Shown here: positions 10,394 through 17,735 of the stretch, piece after piece
How the letters are laid out: every line of letters begins with the position of its first letter
How positions within the stretch are numbered: position 1 is the stretch's first letter
Origin: Gemmatimonadota bacterium
Lineage (GTDB): Bacteria; Gemmatimonadota; Gemmatimonadetes; Gemmatimonadales; GWC2-71-9
Assembly (NCBI GenBank): GCA_003221035.1
Contig: QHUB01000012.1
Location: 1 to 64,000 of the forward strand
Length of the DNA stretch: 64,000 bases
Reading direction: 5' to 3'
Made by a program: the position numbers and the translations under genes
The notes under the pieces: generated by a model
Told to the model about the DNA's origin: nothing
Databases searched by the model: none
Seen by the model: the letters and a program-made list of their open reading frames with translations, nothing else

Positions 10394-10933
10394 TTAGTAA
10401 CCGAACATCAGACCCACTGTCAACGGCACAAACGTCGTGGATGACCCACTCGTCTGGACGCTGGTCCATCGTGCTTCGGCGAACGCATTGAGTCCACCAA
10501 CCCCGAACGTGACGCCGCCGCCGAATGCGTACCCTAACTTGGTCTGGGAGTCAGCGCCGGGATCGACATTGTAGATGCCGAGTCCGCCCAGGATATAGGG
10601 ACGAGCCTGCGCGTTCGGCGCGCTGAAGTGATACAGCACGCTGGCATTAGCGCCGAGAATACCGGTGCTCCCGTTCGTACCGTCGTGCGCCGTCGAGGAA
10701 TAGAGACCGTCGAGACGCAGGTACAGCGGACTATTGGAGAACGGCGTTTCGAACACGCCGAGAAGATTCAAACCCGTTTTGTCGAGACTGGCGTAATCGC
10801 CCAACGGCATGGTGGCGCCAACGCCGAGGCCGAACCGGAATCCTTCCGATGGCTGTACGACTTGGGCGCGAAGGGGCATAGCTGCGCACAGCGCGAACGC
10901 GACGGCTAGCGCGCTCAAAGACATCCGTTTCAT
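10394..10933 (-). CDS. Small outer-membrane beta-barrel protein
   Basis: 179 aa. A cleavable signal peptide (MKRMSLSALAVAFALCAAMPLRA) is followed by alternating polar/apolar strands with the Gly-rich openings FRFGLGVGATMPLGDY, YILGGLGIYNV and YAFGGGVTFGVGG, and ends in an aromatic residue (GLMFGY). This fits an 8-stranded outer-membrane barrel of the OmpA/OmpW or porin-family type; its function is unknown. Start chosen at the ATG at 10933 because AAGGAG lies 6 bases upstream and the signal peptide begins there. The open frame continues to 12001 only as a shadow of cinA and the hydrolase. A TATAGT box lies about 40 bases upstream. Confidence 0.82.
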   Translation of the reverse strand: MKRMSLSALAVAFALCAAMPLRAQVVQPSEGFRFGLGVGATMPLGDYASLDKTGLNLLGVFETPFSNSPLYLRLDGLYSSTAHDGTNGSTGILGANASVLYHFSAPNAQARPYILGGLGIYNVDPGADSQTKLGYAFGGGVTFGVGGLNAFAEARWTSVQTSGSSTTFVPLTVGLMFGY

Positions 10934-11022
10934 CTGCGGCTCCTTGTTGTGGACTTCGCGGTATCGTCGGGGACTATAAGGGGGCGGGCATGGCAAGCGG
11001 GAGAGGACAGAGGGTGCAGTGG

Positions 11023-11799
11023 CTACTCGTACTTTCGATCCCGATCCCAGGAACGATACTCCGCGACGAAGCTGCTCAGCTCCAGGCGGACTTGCGGCGC
11101 GCTGAATAGATCGTGGCCGAGCCCCGGGTACTCGAGCAACGTGGCCCGCGTTCCGAGATCCTGGGCGAAGCGATGCACTGCCCCCCGATCGATCACCGCA
11201 TCCGTCTCTCCCAATAGCAGGAGGAGCGGCCGCTCGATGCGCTGGCAGTCGGCAAGCACCGCGCGTTGCGCCCACTGGAGCTCGGCGCGGGCTCCGGCCG
11301 TCATATACGCCGCGCCACTTCCCGTGGGGAACGTTGGCCAGAGATCCGCCAGCGTGGCCGCCAGGCGCTTCCAGACCGCCGGCCGCGAACGCGATGCGAG
11401 CCACGGGCTCGCAACCACTGCGGCGGCAGGGGGCTCGCCCGGCTGGGTCTCGAGATAGCGCAGGACAATGAGCCCCCCAAAGCCGTGGCCGAGGAGAATC
11501 TGGGGCACATTGTGCCGGCGCCGGACCGCGCGGCGCAGCGTCTGGAGATCGCCGAGGAGCTGGCTGAAGCGAGACAGATGGCCGCGACGGCCACCGGAAC
11601 GGCCATGACCACGCTGCTCGAGAAAGTAGGCCGCGAAGCCGCCATCGCGGAGCTCTACACCGAGCTCCGCGAAGCGCTCGGCTAGCCCCGTCCGTTCGGG
11701 ATGCCAGTCGTGGAGGAAGAGCACCGCCAGGGCTGGTTGGGCCGGCTCGTAGGCATCGAAGACGAGCGGCGTTCCATCCGGCGCGTTGACGTGATTCAC
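11023..11799 (-). CDS. Alpha/beta hydrolase (lysophospholipase-like) with Ser-to-Gly nucleophile
   Basis: 258 aa alpha/beta-hydrolase fold resembling monoacylglycerol lipases/lysophospholipases: VLFLHDWHPE (oxyanion strand), YFLEQRGHGRSGG, the nucleophile-elbow region LLGHGFGGLIVLRY, the acid turn LLGETDAVID and the His turn PGLGHDLF. The elbow reads GHGFGG where the family has GHSxGG, so the serine nucleophile is a glycine while the Asp and His remain. Start chosen at the GTG at 11799, with GGAG 6 bases upstream and a GTGA overlap with the cinA stop. Last gene of the dnaX operon. Function uncertain; possibly non-catalytic. Confidence 0.8.
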   Translation of the reverse strand: MNHVNAPDGTPLVFDAYEPAQPALAVLFLHDWHPERTGLAERFAELGVELRDGGFAAYFLEQRGHGRSGGRRGHLSRFSQLLGDLQTLRRAVRRRHNVPQILLGHGFGGLIVLRYLETQPGEPPAAAVVASPWLASRSRPAVWKRLAATLADLWPTFPTGSGAAYMTAGARAELQWAQRAVLADCQRIERPLLLLLGETDAVIDRGAVHRFAQDLGTRATLLEYPGLGHDLFSAPQVRLELSSFVAEYRSWDRDRKYE

Positions 11800-13037
11800 G
11801 TGTGCTCCGCGAGCAACCGCCGCAGCAGATCGAGCGCGGCCTGCGCGGCTCGCGCCCGAATCTCGCCGCGATCGCCCGGAAAGATCCGACGCAGCGTCCG
11901 GAGCTGGTCGCCAAAGCGGACCGCATGCCACACCGTACCGACCGGCTTTTCCGGCGTCCCACCGGTCGGTCCCGCAATCCCGGTGATTGCCAGCGCGGCA
12001 TCGACGGCGAACTGGCGCTGGACGCCCTCCGCCATCGCCGTCACGACCTGCTCCGACACGGCACCGTACTGCTCGAGCAGCTCGGGCGGCACGTCGAGCG
12101 TCCCGCTCTTCACGACGTTGTCGTAGGCGATGACGCCACCGATAAAGACATCCGACGCGCCGGGGATTGACGTGATCCGAGCGCCCAGCAGCCCTCCCGT
12201 GCACGATTCGGCGATGACGAGCCGGGCACGCCGCGCCCGCAGCTGCTGCAGGACGACGGCGGCGAGATCGACGCCGTCACCGCCGTAGGAGTGGTCGCCC
12301 GCGCGCGCCCGCAGCGCAGCGACTGCAGCGTCGAGCCTGCGATTCGCGTCGTCCTCACGCAGGCTCCAGGCCGTGACGCGCAGCTCCACGCCGTCCGTCG
12401 AAGGCAGATACGCGAGGGTCAGCGGTGCGATTTCGTCTTCGATCGCACCCACGCGCTCGGCGAGCGCGGATTCCGCGATGCCGGTCGTACGCACGGTGCG
12501 CGAGCGAACCACGGATCCGGCGGCGCGCCGGGCGAGCCGCGGCAGCACCTCCTCCGCCAGGAGCCCGCGCATTTCGGAGGGGACGCCGGGAAGCATCACC
12601 ACGACGCGCCCCTGCTCTTCGAGCCACAATCCCGGGGCCGTGCCACGAGGGTTCGGGAGCACCGTTGCGCCCGCGGGCACTTCGGCCTGGGTGCGATTTA
12701 TCGGCGGCATGGTCCGACCCAGTCGCTGAAACCGCTCTTCCAGCGAGCGCAGCACGCCCTCATCGATCTCCAGAGCTTTGCCGAACAGCGCGGCGACTTC
12801 GCGCTTCGTCATGTCGTCGCGCGTCGGGCCCAGACCGCCGGTCGTGATCACAAAGCCGGTGCGCTCGAGCGCCTCGGCGACGGCGGCGCGAATCGCGTCG
12901 GGCCGGTCGGCCACGGACAGATGCCGCACGACTTCCGCGCCGGCGCCCGCCAGCGCGCGCCCCAGTTCCGCCGCATTCGTGTCGACGATCTGGCCCAGCA
13001 GCAGCTCGGTACCGATGGTGAGGACTTCGACCTTCAC
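11796..13037 (-). CDS. cinA: CinA: nicotinamide-nucleotide amidase / competence-damage protein
   Basis: 413 aa, full-length two-domain CinA. The N-terminal MoaB-like domain (EVLTIGTELLLGQIVDTNA, TTGGLGPTRDDMT) hydrolyses ADP-ribose in studied members. The C-terminal PncC-type domain, with the deamidase signature VIAESCTGGLLG and VFIGGVIAYDNVVK, deamidates NMN. It therefore serves pyridine nucleotide recycling in the cytoplasm, with a historical link to RecA and competence. GTG start overlapping the pgsA stop by 4 bases; stop overlaps the hydrolase start. Confidence 0.95.
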   Translation of the reverse strand: MKVEVLTIGTELLLGQIVDTNAAELGRALAGAGAEVVRHLSVADRPDAIRAAVAEALERTGFVITTGGLGPTRDDMTKREVAALFGKALEIDEGVLRSLEERFQRLGRTMPPINRTQAEVPAGATVLPNPRGTAPGLWLEEQGRVVVMLPGVPSEMRGLLAEEVLPRLARRAAGSVVRSRTVRTTGIAESALAERVGAIEDEIAPLTLAYLPSTDGVELRVTAWSLREDDANRRLDAAVAALRARAGDHSYGGDGVDLAAVVLQQLRARRARLVIAESCTGGLLGARITSIPGASDVFIGGVIAYDNVVKSGTLDVPPELLEQYGAVSEQVVTAMAEGVQRQFAVDAALAITGIAGPTGGTPEKPVGTVWHAVRFGDQLRTLRRIFPGDRGEIRARAAQAALDLLRRLLAEHT

Positions 13038-13687
13038 TTGCCGACTTTGAGGAGCGCCCGGTAGCGGTAGAGGTACACGAGCAGCGAGTAGATGGTGAGC
13101 ACGATGGCGCCGGCCAGCGTCACGGCGACGAACCAGCCGTGGAACTCATCCCAGAAATTCCGGAAGTCGCCCACCAGGTGCATCTCGGCGATCGCATCCT
13201 TCCAGGCGAACCACGCGATCGTCGCGCCGATGAAGACGTTCTGGACCACCGCCTTCAACTTGCCGGCACCGGCCGCGGGAATCACGATGCCGCGACGCTT
13301 TGCAAAGAAGCGAAACATGGTGATCAACACCTCGCGGCCCACGAGCAGCAGCGCCACCCAGAGCGGCAGGCTGCCCCACCACGGAATCGCGTAATCGACC
13401 TTGTCGCGCGCGAGAATGACGGGATGGCGGGTGATCCAGAAAATCGGAATGAGCGTGGCGAAGAGCAGCAGCTTGTCGGCGATCGGGTCGAGCAGGATGC
13501 CGAGCTCGCTGGTCGTGCCGTAGCGGCGCGCCAGGTAGCCATCGAGCAGATCGGAGAATGCGGCGATGAGGAACACGACGAAGGCGATGACTTTGGGCCA
13601 GTAGCCGGAAATGAAGGGAAGCAGCGCGATGACGGGCGTGAGAGAGATGCGCGCCAGTGTGATGATGTTCGGCAGGGTCCACCGCAT
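13034..13687 (-). CDS. pgsA: CDP-diacylglycerol-glycerol-3-phosphate phosphatidyltransferase
   Basis: Inner-membrane enzyme making phosphatidylglycerol phosphate, the committed step to phosphatidylglycerol and cardiolipin. 217 aa with four or more membrane helices. It contains the complete CDP-alcohol phosphatidyltransferase signature DGx2ARx8Gx3Dx3D, starting SDLLDGYLARRYG and ending LLDPIADK (about residues 45-72). The N-terminus MRWTLPNIITLARISLTPVI is typical of PgsA. A loop of about 30 residues around AIPWWGSLPLW is longer than usual. Located between mglA (11 bases) and cinA (4-base overlap) in the dnaX operon. Confidence 0.93.
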   Translation of the reverse strand: MRWTLPNIITLARISLTPVIALLPFISGYWPKVIAFVVFLIAAFSDLLDGYLARRYGTTSELGILLDPIADKLLLFATLIPIFWITRHPVILARDKVDYAIPWWGSLPLWVALLLVGREVLITMFRFFAKRRGIVIPAAGAGKLKAVVQNVFIGATIAWFAWKDAIAEMHLVGDFRNFWDEFHGWFVAVTLAGAIVLTIYSLLVYLYRYRALLKVGK

Positions 13688-13698
13688 CGAGCTGGCTT

Positions 13699-14373
13699 TC
13701 AGCTTAGCGTCTTGAGAACGAGTTTGCTCACCGCTTTCAGGGTGTCGAATACGCCGTCGCCGCGGACCGCCACGGCCTCATGGTAAGCAGCCTTCCCCAT
13801 CCAATCAGCGCCGACCTTCTCGATGAGGTTTTCCCCCGGGTGGGCGGGATCGGGCGTCTGCTTGTGGCGTGCAGCGTCCTCGATCGGCCAGCCGGGATTC
13901 AACGACGCCTGAAGGTCCTTGATCGGCGCGGCGTTGGGAAGGTCGCGCTTGTTGTATTGAATCACGAACGGAATCTTCGTGAGATCGTAGCCGTACTCCG
14001 CCATATTGTCGTACAGGTTCTGCATCGACTCGACGTTCGCCTCCATCCGCTCGATCTGGCTGTCGGCGACGAAGACGAGCCCATCCACGCCTTTCAGAAT
14101 GAGCTTGCGGCTGGCGTTGTAGTACACCTGGCCCGGCACGGTGTAGAGATGGAACCGCGTCTTGAAGCCGCGAATCGTGCCGAGATCGACGGGCAGGAAG
14201 TCGAAGAACAGCGTCCGCTCTGTTTCGGTCGCGAGCGAAATCATCTTGCCGCGCGTGTTGGGCGAGACCTTCCCATAGATGTGTTCCAGGTTGGTCGTCT
14301 TCCCGCCGAGGCCCGGTCCGTAATAGACGAGCTTGCAGTTGATTTCGCGGGACGCGTAGTTGATCATCGACAT
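13699..14373 (-). CDS. mglA: MglA-type small Ras-like GTPase
   Basis: 224 aa bacterial Ras-like GTPase. The P-loop is [16 protein letters not shown] (about 18-33), followed by the switch region [15 protein letters not shown], the MglA-specific [19 protein letters not shown] in place of DxxG, and the base-recognition NKRDLP. In myxobacteria MglA sets cell polarity and motility with its GAP MglB. A Roadblock protein, the MglB fold, is encoded 12 bases upstream in the same transcript. Here the pair sits in a replication/repair/lipid operon, which points to a general polarity or envelope role rather than a dedicated motility locus. Confidence 0.93.
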   Translation of the reverse strand: MSMINYASREINCKLVYYGPGLGGKTTNLEHIYGKVSPNTRGKMISLATETERTLFFDFLPVDLGTIRGFKTRFHLYTVPGQVYYNASRKLILKGVDGLVFVADSQIERMEANVESMQNLYDNMAEYGYDLTKIPFVIQYNKRDLPNAAPIKDLQASLNPGWPIEDAARHKQTPDPAHPGENLIEKVGADWMGKAAYHEAVAVRGDGVFDTLKAVSKLVLKTLS

Positions 14374-14385
14374 GGGCGCGTCCCC

Positions 14386-14871
14386 TTACCCGAAGAGTTT
14401 GTCAATTTCGTCTTCCGCCCCTTCGAGCAGGCCCTTTTGCTGCGTCTGGCCTGACCCGACTCGATTGAACATCTCTTCGAAGACCTTGTTGAGCTCAGCG
14501 ACCACGTTCTTGGCCTTCAGCTTCACCAGGCCCAGCGTGGCGCGCTGATCGAACAGCACGACGAGGATCACACGCTTGGCGATGTCGGCGAGATACATCG
14601 ATTCGCGCTCGCCCTGGTGCACGAGCGACGCGAACTCCGCTTCGCCGATCATCTTCGCGAGCTGATCGTTGGCGCTGAAGTCGGCAGCGGTGAGCGAGGC
14701 AAACGCGGTGGGGTCGAACTGCGGGGTCTCGCCGACGGTCGCGACGAGCTGGCCGTTGCGATCAACGAGCAGCGCACAGCGGGCGTTCGAATCGCGCAAG
14801 AACGCCTGCAGGTGCGTCTGGATTTGCTTGAAATCGTTCTCGCTGAAAGACCAGCTCGCGGCCCCGGCCAT
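14386..14871 (-). CDS. Roadblock/LC7 domain protein (MglB-like GAP partner of MglA)
   Basis: 161 aa with a single Roadblock/LC7 domain: CALLVDRNGQLVATVGE, the LTAADFSANDQLAKMIGE helix, YLADIAKRVILVVLFD and GLVKLKAKNVVAELNKVFEEM. MglB proteins of this fold dimerise and stimulate GTP hydrolysis by MglA. The C-terminal 25 residues are acidic/Gln-rich and probably disordered. Placed 15 bases after recR and 12 before mglA, so it is co-transcribed with its likely GTPase partner. Confidence 0.9.
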   Translation of the reverse strand: MAGAASWSFSENDFKQIQTHLQAFLRDSNARCALLVDRNGQLVATVGETPQFDPTAFASLTAADFSANDQLAKMIGEAEFASLVHQGERESMYLADIAKRVILVVLFDQRATLGLVKLKAKNVVAELNKVFEEMFNRVGSGQTQQKGLLEGAEDEIDKLFG

Positions 14872-14886
14872 GCTCCTCCTAGAGAG

Positions 14887-15489
14887 TCAGTCGGTCTCCG
14901 ACATCTCGCGCCGTGCCGCCAGCGCTTGCGCGATCGTCACCGCATCGGCGTACTCGAGGTCGCCCCCCACCGGCAGTCCCCGCGCGATCCGCGTGACACG
15001 CACGCCCGTCGGCTGGAGGATCTGTTGCAGGTACGTGGCGGTCGCCTCACCCTCCATCGACGGATTTGTGGCGACGATAACCTCACGCACTTCCGAGCCG
15101 TTCGTCAACCGCGCCACCAGCCGATCCAGGTGCAGCTCGTCCGGTCCCACACCGTCGAGGGGTGAAATCCGGCCGCCCAGCACATGGTAGCGCCCACGAT
15201 AGCGGCCGGCACGCTCGATGGCGCCGAGGTCGCCCGACTCCTCGACCACGCACAACAGGGCACCATCCCGGCGCGGGTCGCGGCAGATCGAGCACGGATC
15301 CTCTTCGGAGAGGTTGCCGCACGCACCGCAGGCCGTGACCTGCCCGCGGACCCGGCGAATGGCATCCGCCAGGCGCTCCGCGGTCTCCGCGGGCTGCTTC
15401 AGCAAGTGGAACGTGAGCCGTTGAGCGGTCTTACGCCCGATGCCGGGGAGCTTCGCGAGCTCCGCCACGAGCTCCTCGATGGCGGACAC
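14887..15489 (-). CDS. recR: Recombination protein RecR
   Basis: 200 aa, standard length. RecR forms a ring-shaped clamp that, with RecO and RecF, loads RecA at gapped DNA. It shows the N-terminal helix-hairpin-helix (LAKLPGIGRKTAQRL), the C4 zinc finger CGACGNLSEEDPCSICRD (about 56-73), and a Toprim domain starting LLCVVEESGDLGAIERAG with YHVLGG. GTG start. The order dnaX-ybaB-recR is a classic bacterial arrangement and is preserved here. Confidence 0.97.
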   Translation of the reverse strand: MSAIEELVAELAKLPGIGRKTAQRLTFHLLKQPAETAERLADAIRRVRGQVTACGACGNLSEEDPCSICRDPRRDGALLCVVEESGDLGAIERAGRYRGRYHVLGGRISPLDGVGPDELHLDRLVARLTNGSEVREVIVATNPSMEGEATATYLQQILQPTGVRVTRIARGLPVGGDLEYADAVTIAQALAARREMSETD

Positions 15490-15509
15490 GGGAGGCCGGG
15501 CCGGGACGC

Positions 15510-15827
15510 CTAGAGCGGGAGCTGGAATGGGAACGGCAGACCCGACGCCAGCTTCCGCACCTCGGCCTGGTACAGCTCGGCCGCGCGCTTCTGCGCCTCC
15601 GCCACCGCGGCCAGCACGAGATCTTCGAGCATTTCGACGTCCCCCTGGCTCACCGCCTGAGGGTCGATCTTGATGCCGCGAATATGCCCGCGCCCGTCGA
15701 CCGTGGCCTGGACCATCCCGCCACCGGCCGACACCGTCAATGTCTGCTGCGCCAGCTGTGTCTGGATCTCCGTAAGCCGCCCCTGCATCTGCTGCGAGAG
15801 CTGGAGCAGGCTAGATAAATCCGCCAT
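15510..15827 (-). CDS. ybaB: YbaB/EbfC nucleoid-associated protein
   Basis: 105 aa DNA-binding dimer of the YbaB/EbfC family that coats the nucleoid and affects expression. It has a long N-terminal helix (LLQLSQQMQGRLTEIQTQLAQ), the central strands VSAGGGMVQATVDGRG and IRGIKIDPQAV, and the C-terminal helix with DLVLAAVAEAQKRAAEL. Lies between dnaX and recR as in most bacteria. The helix is typical in length and there is nothing unusual about it. Confidence 0.95.
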   Translation of the reverse strand: MADLSSLLQLSQQMQGRLTEIQTQLAQQTLTVSAGGGMVQATVDGRGHIRGIKIDPQAVSQGDVEMLEDLVLAAVAEAQKRAAELYQAEVRKLASGLPFPFQLPL

Positions 15828-15863
15828 ACGTAAAAAGTTACCCCGCTTTGAAGCGTTTGCAAG

Positions 15864-17507
15864 CTATTCGAGGAGTTCCAAATCTAATGCGTCCACGGCC
15901 GCGCTCAGGGTGGGATCCTTGGAGCGCAGACTCTTGAGACGCTCGGCTGCGGCACGTTCGGGTGTGAGCCGTTCGGAATTGGAAGTAGATCCTCCGCTGA
16001 CACCGCCACCGGGACCCGACGCGGTCCCAGTCACGAACTTCACGCGCGGCGCTTCGCTGATGTAGACGCCAAGCGATTGCGCGATAGTCTCGCGCTGCCG
16101 TTCCAGTCCCTCGGCATGCACGGCATTGCCGGGGCGGAGCGTTACCGTCCGTCCCTCCACAGCCATCACTTCGACATCAGCGACGATGCTCCCGAGCAGG
16201 GGCGTCTTGGCGCGCGTGTCTTGGACGACTTGGGGCCACACGGAGCGAACGTTCTCGAGCGTGGGCTCTAACTTCTTGCCAACAGGCGGCGATTGAAGCG
16301 GCGCCGATTGAAGCGGCGGCGAAGGGGGGGCGGCGCGAGGGACCGGCGGCGCGACAGGTGCCGGAGTCCCGCGCTTCAACGCCTCGAGGACTTCCGAAAG
16401 CTCCACCGTCCGATCCAGCATTGCCCACCTGAGAAGCAAGACCTCGACAAGGAGCCGCTGGTTGGCACTTCGGCTCAGGCGCTCCTCTGAGTCAGCCAGA
16501 ATGGTCAACAGGCGGACGATGTCGGCTGGCGGCAACTGCGGTGCGTACTCGCGCACCACCGTGCCGAGCCCCTCCGTGAGGCCCTCGGGCTGCCCGCCGA
16601 CGCCAACCTGGAGCAGGGCGCGGAGCGTTTCCCCCGCACCGTTCACGAATTCGCCGAGATCGGCGCCCGCCTCGAGCAGCCGCTCGACGAGCGGGAAAAC
16701 CGCGCCGGCATCATGCTCGACAATGACCCGGAGCATTTCGCCGTACAGCTCGTCGGGAATGAGGCCGAGGACTTCGCGCACGCGCGCCGTCGTCACAGGC
16801 CCTTCGCCAAAGGAAAGCACCTGATCGAGCAGGGAGAGCGCGTCGCGCATGCCGCCATTCGCGCTGCGCGCGATCAAGTGCAGCGCGTCATCTTCGACCT
16901 TGAGCTGTTCGGCTCCGGCTACCGCTTTGAGCCGCTCGACGATCGCGTGCGGACCGATGCGACGGAAGTCGAACCGCTGCAGCCGGGACAAAATGGGCGC
17001 GGCGGTGTTGGCGATCTTCTGGGGCTCGGTCGTGGCGAACACGAACACCACACGCGGCGGCGGCTCCTCGAGGATCTTGAGGAGCGCATTCCATGCTTCG
17101 CGGGTGAGCATGTGTGCTTCGTCCACGATGTAGACCTTGGAGCCGGCTTCCGTGCTCGCCGCGTACATCGCGCGCTCGCGCAGGTCACGCGCGTCATCCA
17201 CACCACGGTTCGAGGCGGCGTCGAGCTCGACGACGTCGAGATTGGCGGCGCCGGTCCAGATCCGCCGGCAGCCGCCACACTCCCCGCAGGGGTCGCCGGC
17301 GTCTCCCGGCTTGCGGCGCTCGCAATTGAGCGCCATCGCGAGAATGCGGGCCGCCGTGGTCTTGCCGACGCCCCGGGGTCCGGCAAAGAGGTAGCCGTGG
17401 GCGACGCGGCCCTGAGCCACGGCGCCACGCAGGGCGGCGGCGACGTGCTCCTGCGCGATGAGATCGGAGAACTGTTTGGGACGGTATTTGCGGGCGAGGG
17501 CAATCAT
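15864..17507 (-). CDS. dnaX: DNA polymerase III subunit gamma/tau
   Basis: Clamp-loader ATPase of the replisome, 547 aa. Visible are the N-terminal LARKYRPKQFSDLIAQEHV, Walker A GPRGVGKTTAARI (about 43-55), the zinc module CGECGGCRRI, Walker B with DEAH in VYIVDEAHML, and the sensor/arginine-finger region ATTEPQKI. Domain III follows, then a Pro-rich linker and a short tau-like C-terminal domain. It is the first gene of the eight-gene minus-strand operon ending at 11023. The SRP RNA gene lies divergently just upstream. Confidence 0.96.
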   Translation of the reverse strand: MIALARKYRPKQFSDLIAQEHVAAALRGAVAQGRVAHGYLFAGPRGVGKTTAARILAMALNCERRKPGDAGDPCGECGGCRRIWTGAANLDVVELDAASNRGVDDARDLRERAMYAASTEAGSKVYIVDEAHMLTREAWNALLKILEEPPPRVVFVFATTEPQKIANTAAPILSRLQRFDFRRIGPHAIVERLKAVAGAEQLKVEDDALHLIARSANGGMRDALSLLDQVLSFGEGPVTTARVREVLGLIPDELYGEMLRVIVEHDAGAVFPLVERLLEAGADLGEFVNGAGETLRALLQVGVGGQPEGLTEGLGTVVREYAPQLPPADIVRLLTILADSEERLSRSANQRLLVEVLLLRWAMLDRTVELSEVLEALKRGTPAPVAPPVPRAAPPSPPLQSAPLQSPPVGKKLEPTLENVRSVWPQVVQDTRAKTPLLGSIVADVEVMAVEGRTVTLRPGNAVHAEGLERQRETIAQSLGVYISEAPRVKFVTGTASGPGGGVSGGSTSNSERLTPERAAAERLKSLRSKDPTLSAAVDALDLELLE

Positions 17508-17540
17508 TGAGAACGAAATCTAACCTAGGTAGCTTTCGGC

Positions 17541-17639
17541 TGCCCCAGGTCCGCAGGCTTTCCGCTCGTGAACCGCGTCAGGCCCCCGCAGGGAGCAGCG
17601 CTAAACGATGCCGGGATTCGTTGCGGGGTGCCTGGGGCA
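17541..17639 (+). ncRNA. ffs: Signal recognition particle RNA (bacterial small SRP RNA)
   Basis: About 99 bases between dnaX and the JAMM gene that match the bacterial 4.5S-type SRP RNA. The Ffh-binding domain GTCAGG...AGCAGCG (17577-17600) is present, followed by the conserved GCCGGGATTCGT-like 3' strand. Perfect terminal pairing GCCCCAGG (17542-17549)/CCTGGGGC (17631-17638) closes the hairpin, with further pairing CCGCA/TGCGG inside. The apical loop reads CCCCCGCAGGG, so the usual GGAA tetraloop is replaced. The partner is Ffh and the role is co-translational membrane targeting. The 96 bases after it, up to 17735, show nothing I recognise. Confidence 0.82.
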
Positions 17640-17735
17640 ATTCCTTTACCGACAGTCCACCGTTCCGGGCGCGGCTTTCGGCGGCACGGTCACCGTCAAA
17701 TACTGCCGCTCCGAGGAGACCGCCGAGCAGCACAC

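Noticed and set aside
10934-12001. Long open extension of the small barrel protein (to 535 aa)
   Set aside because: It runs antisense-frame through the hydrolase and cinA genes; the signal peptide and AAGGAG place the true start at 10933.
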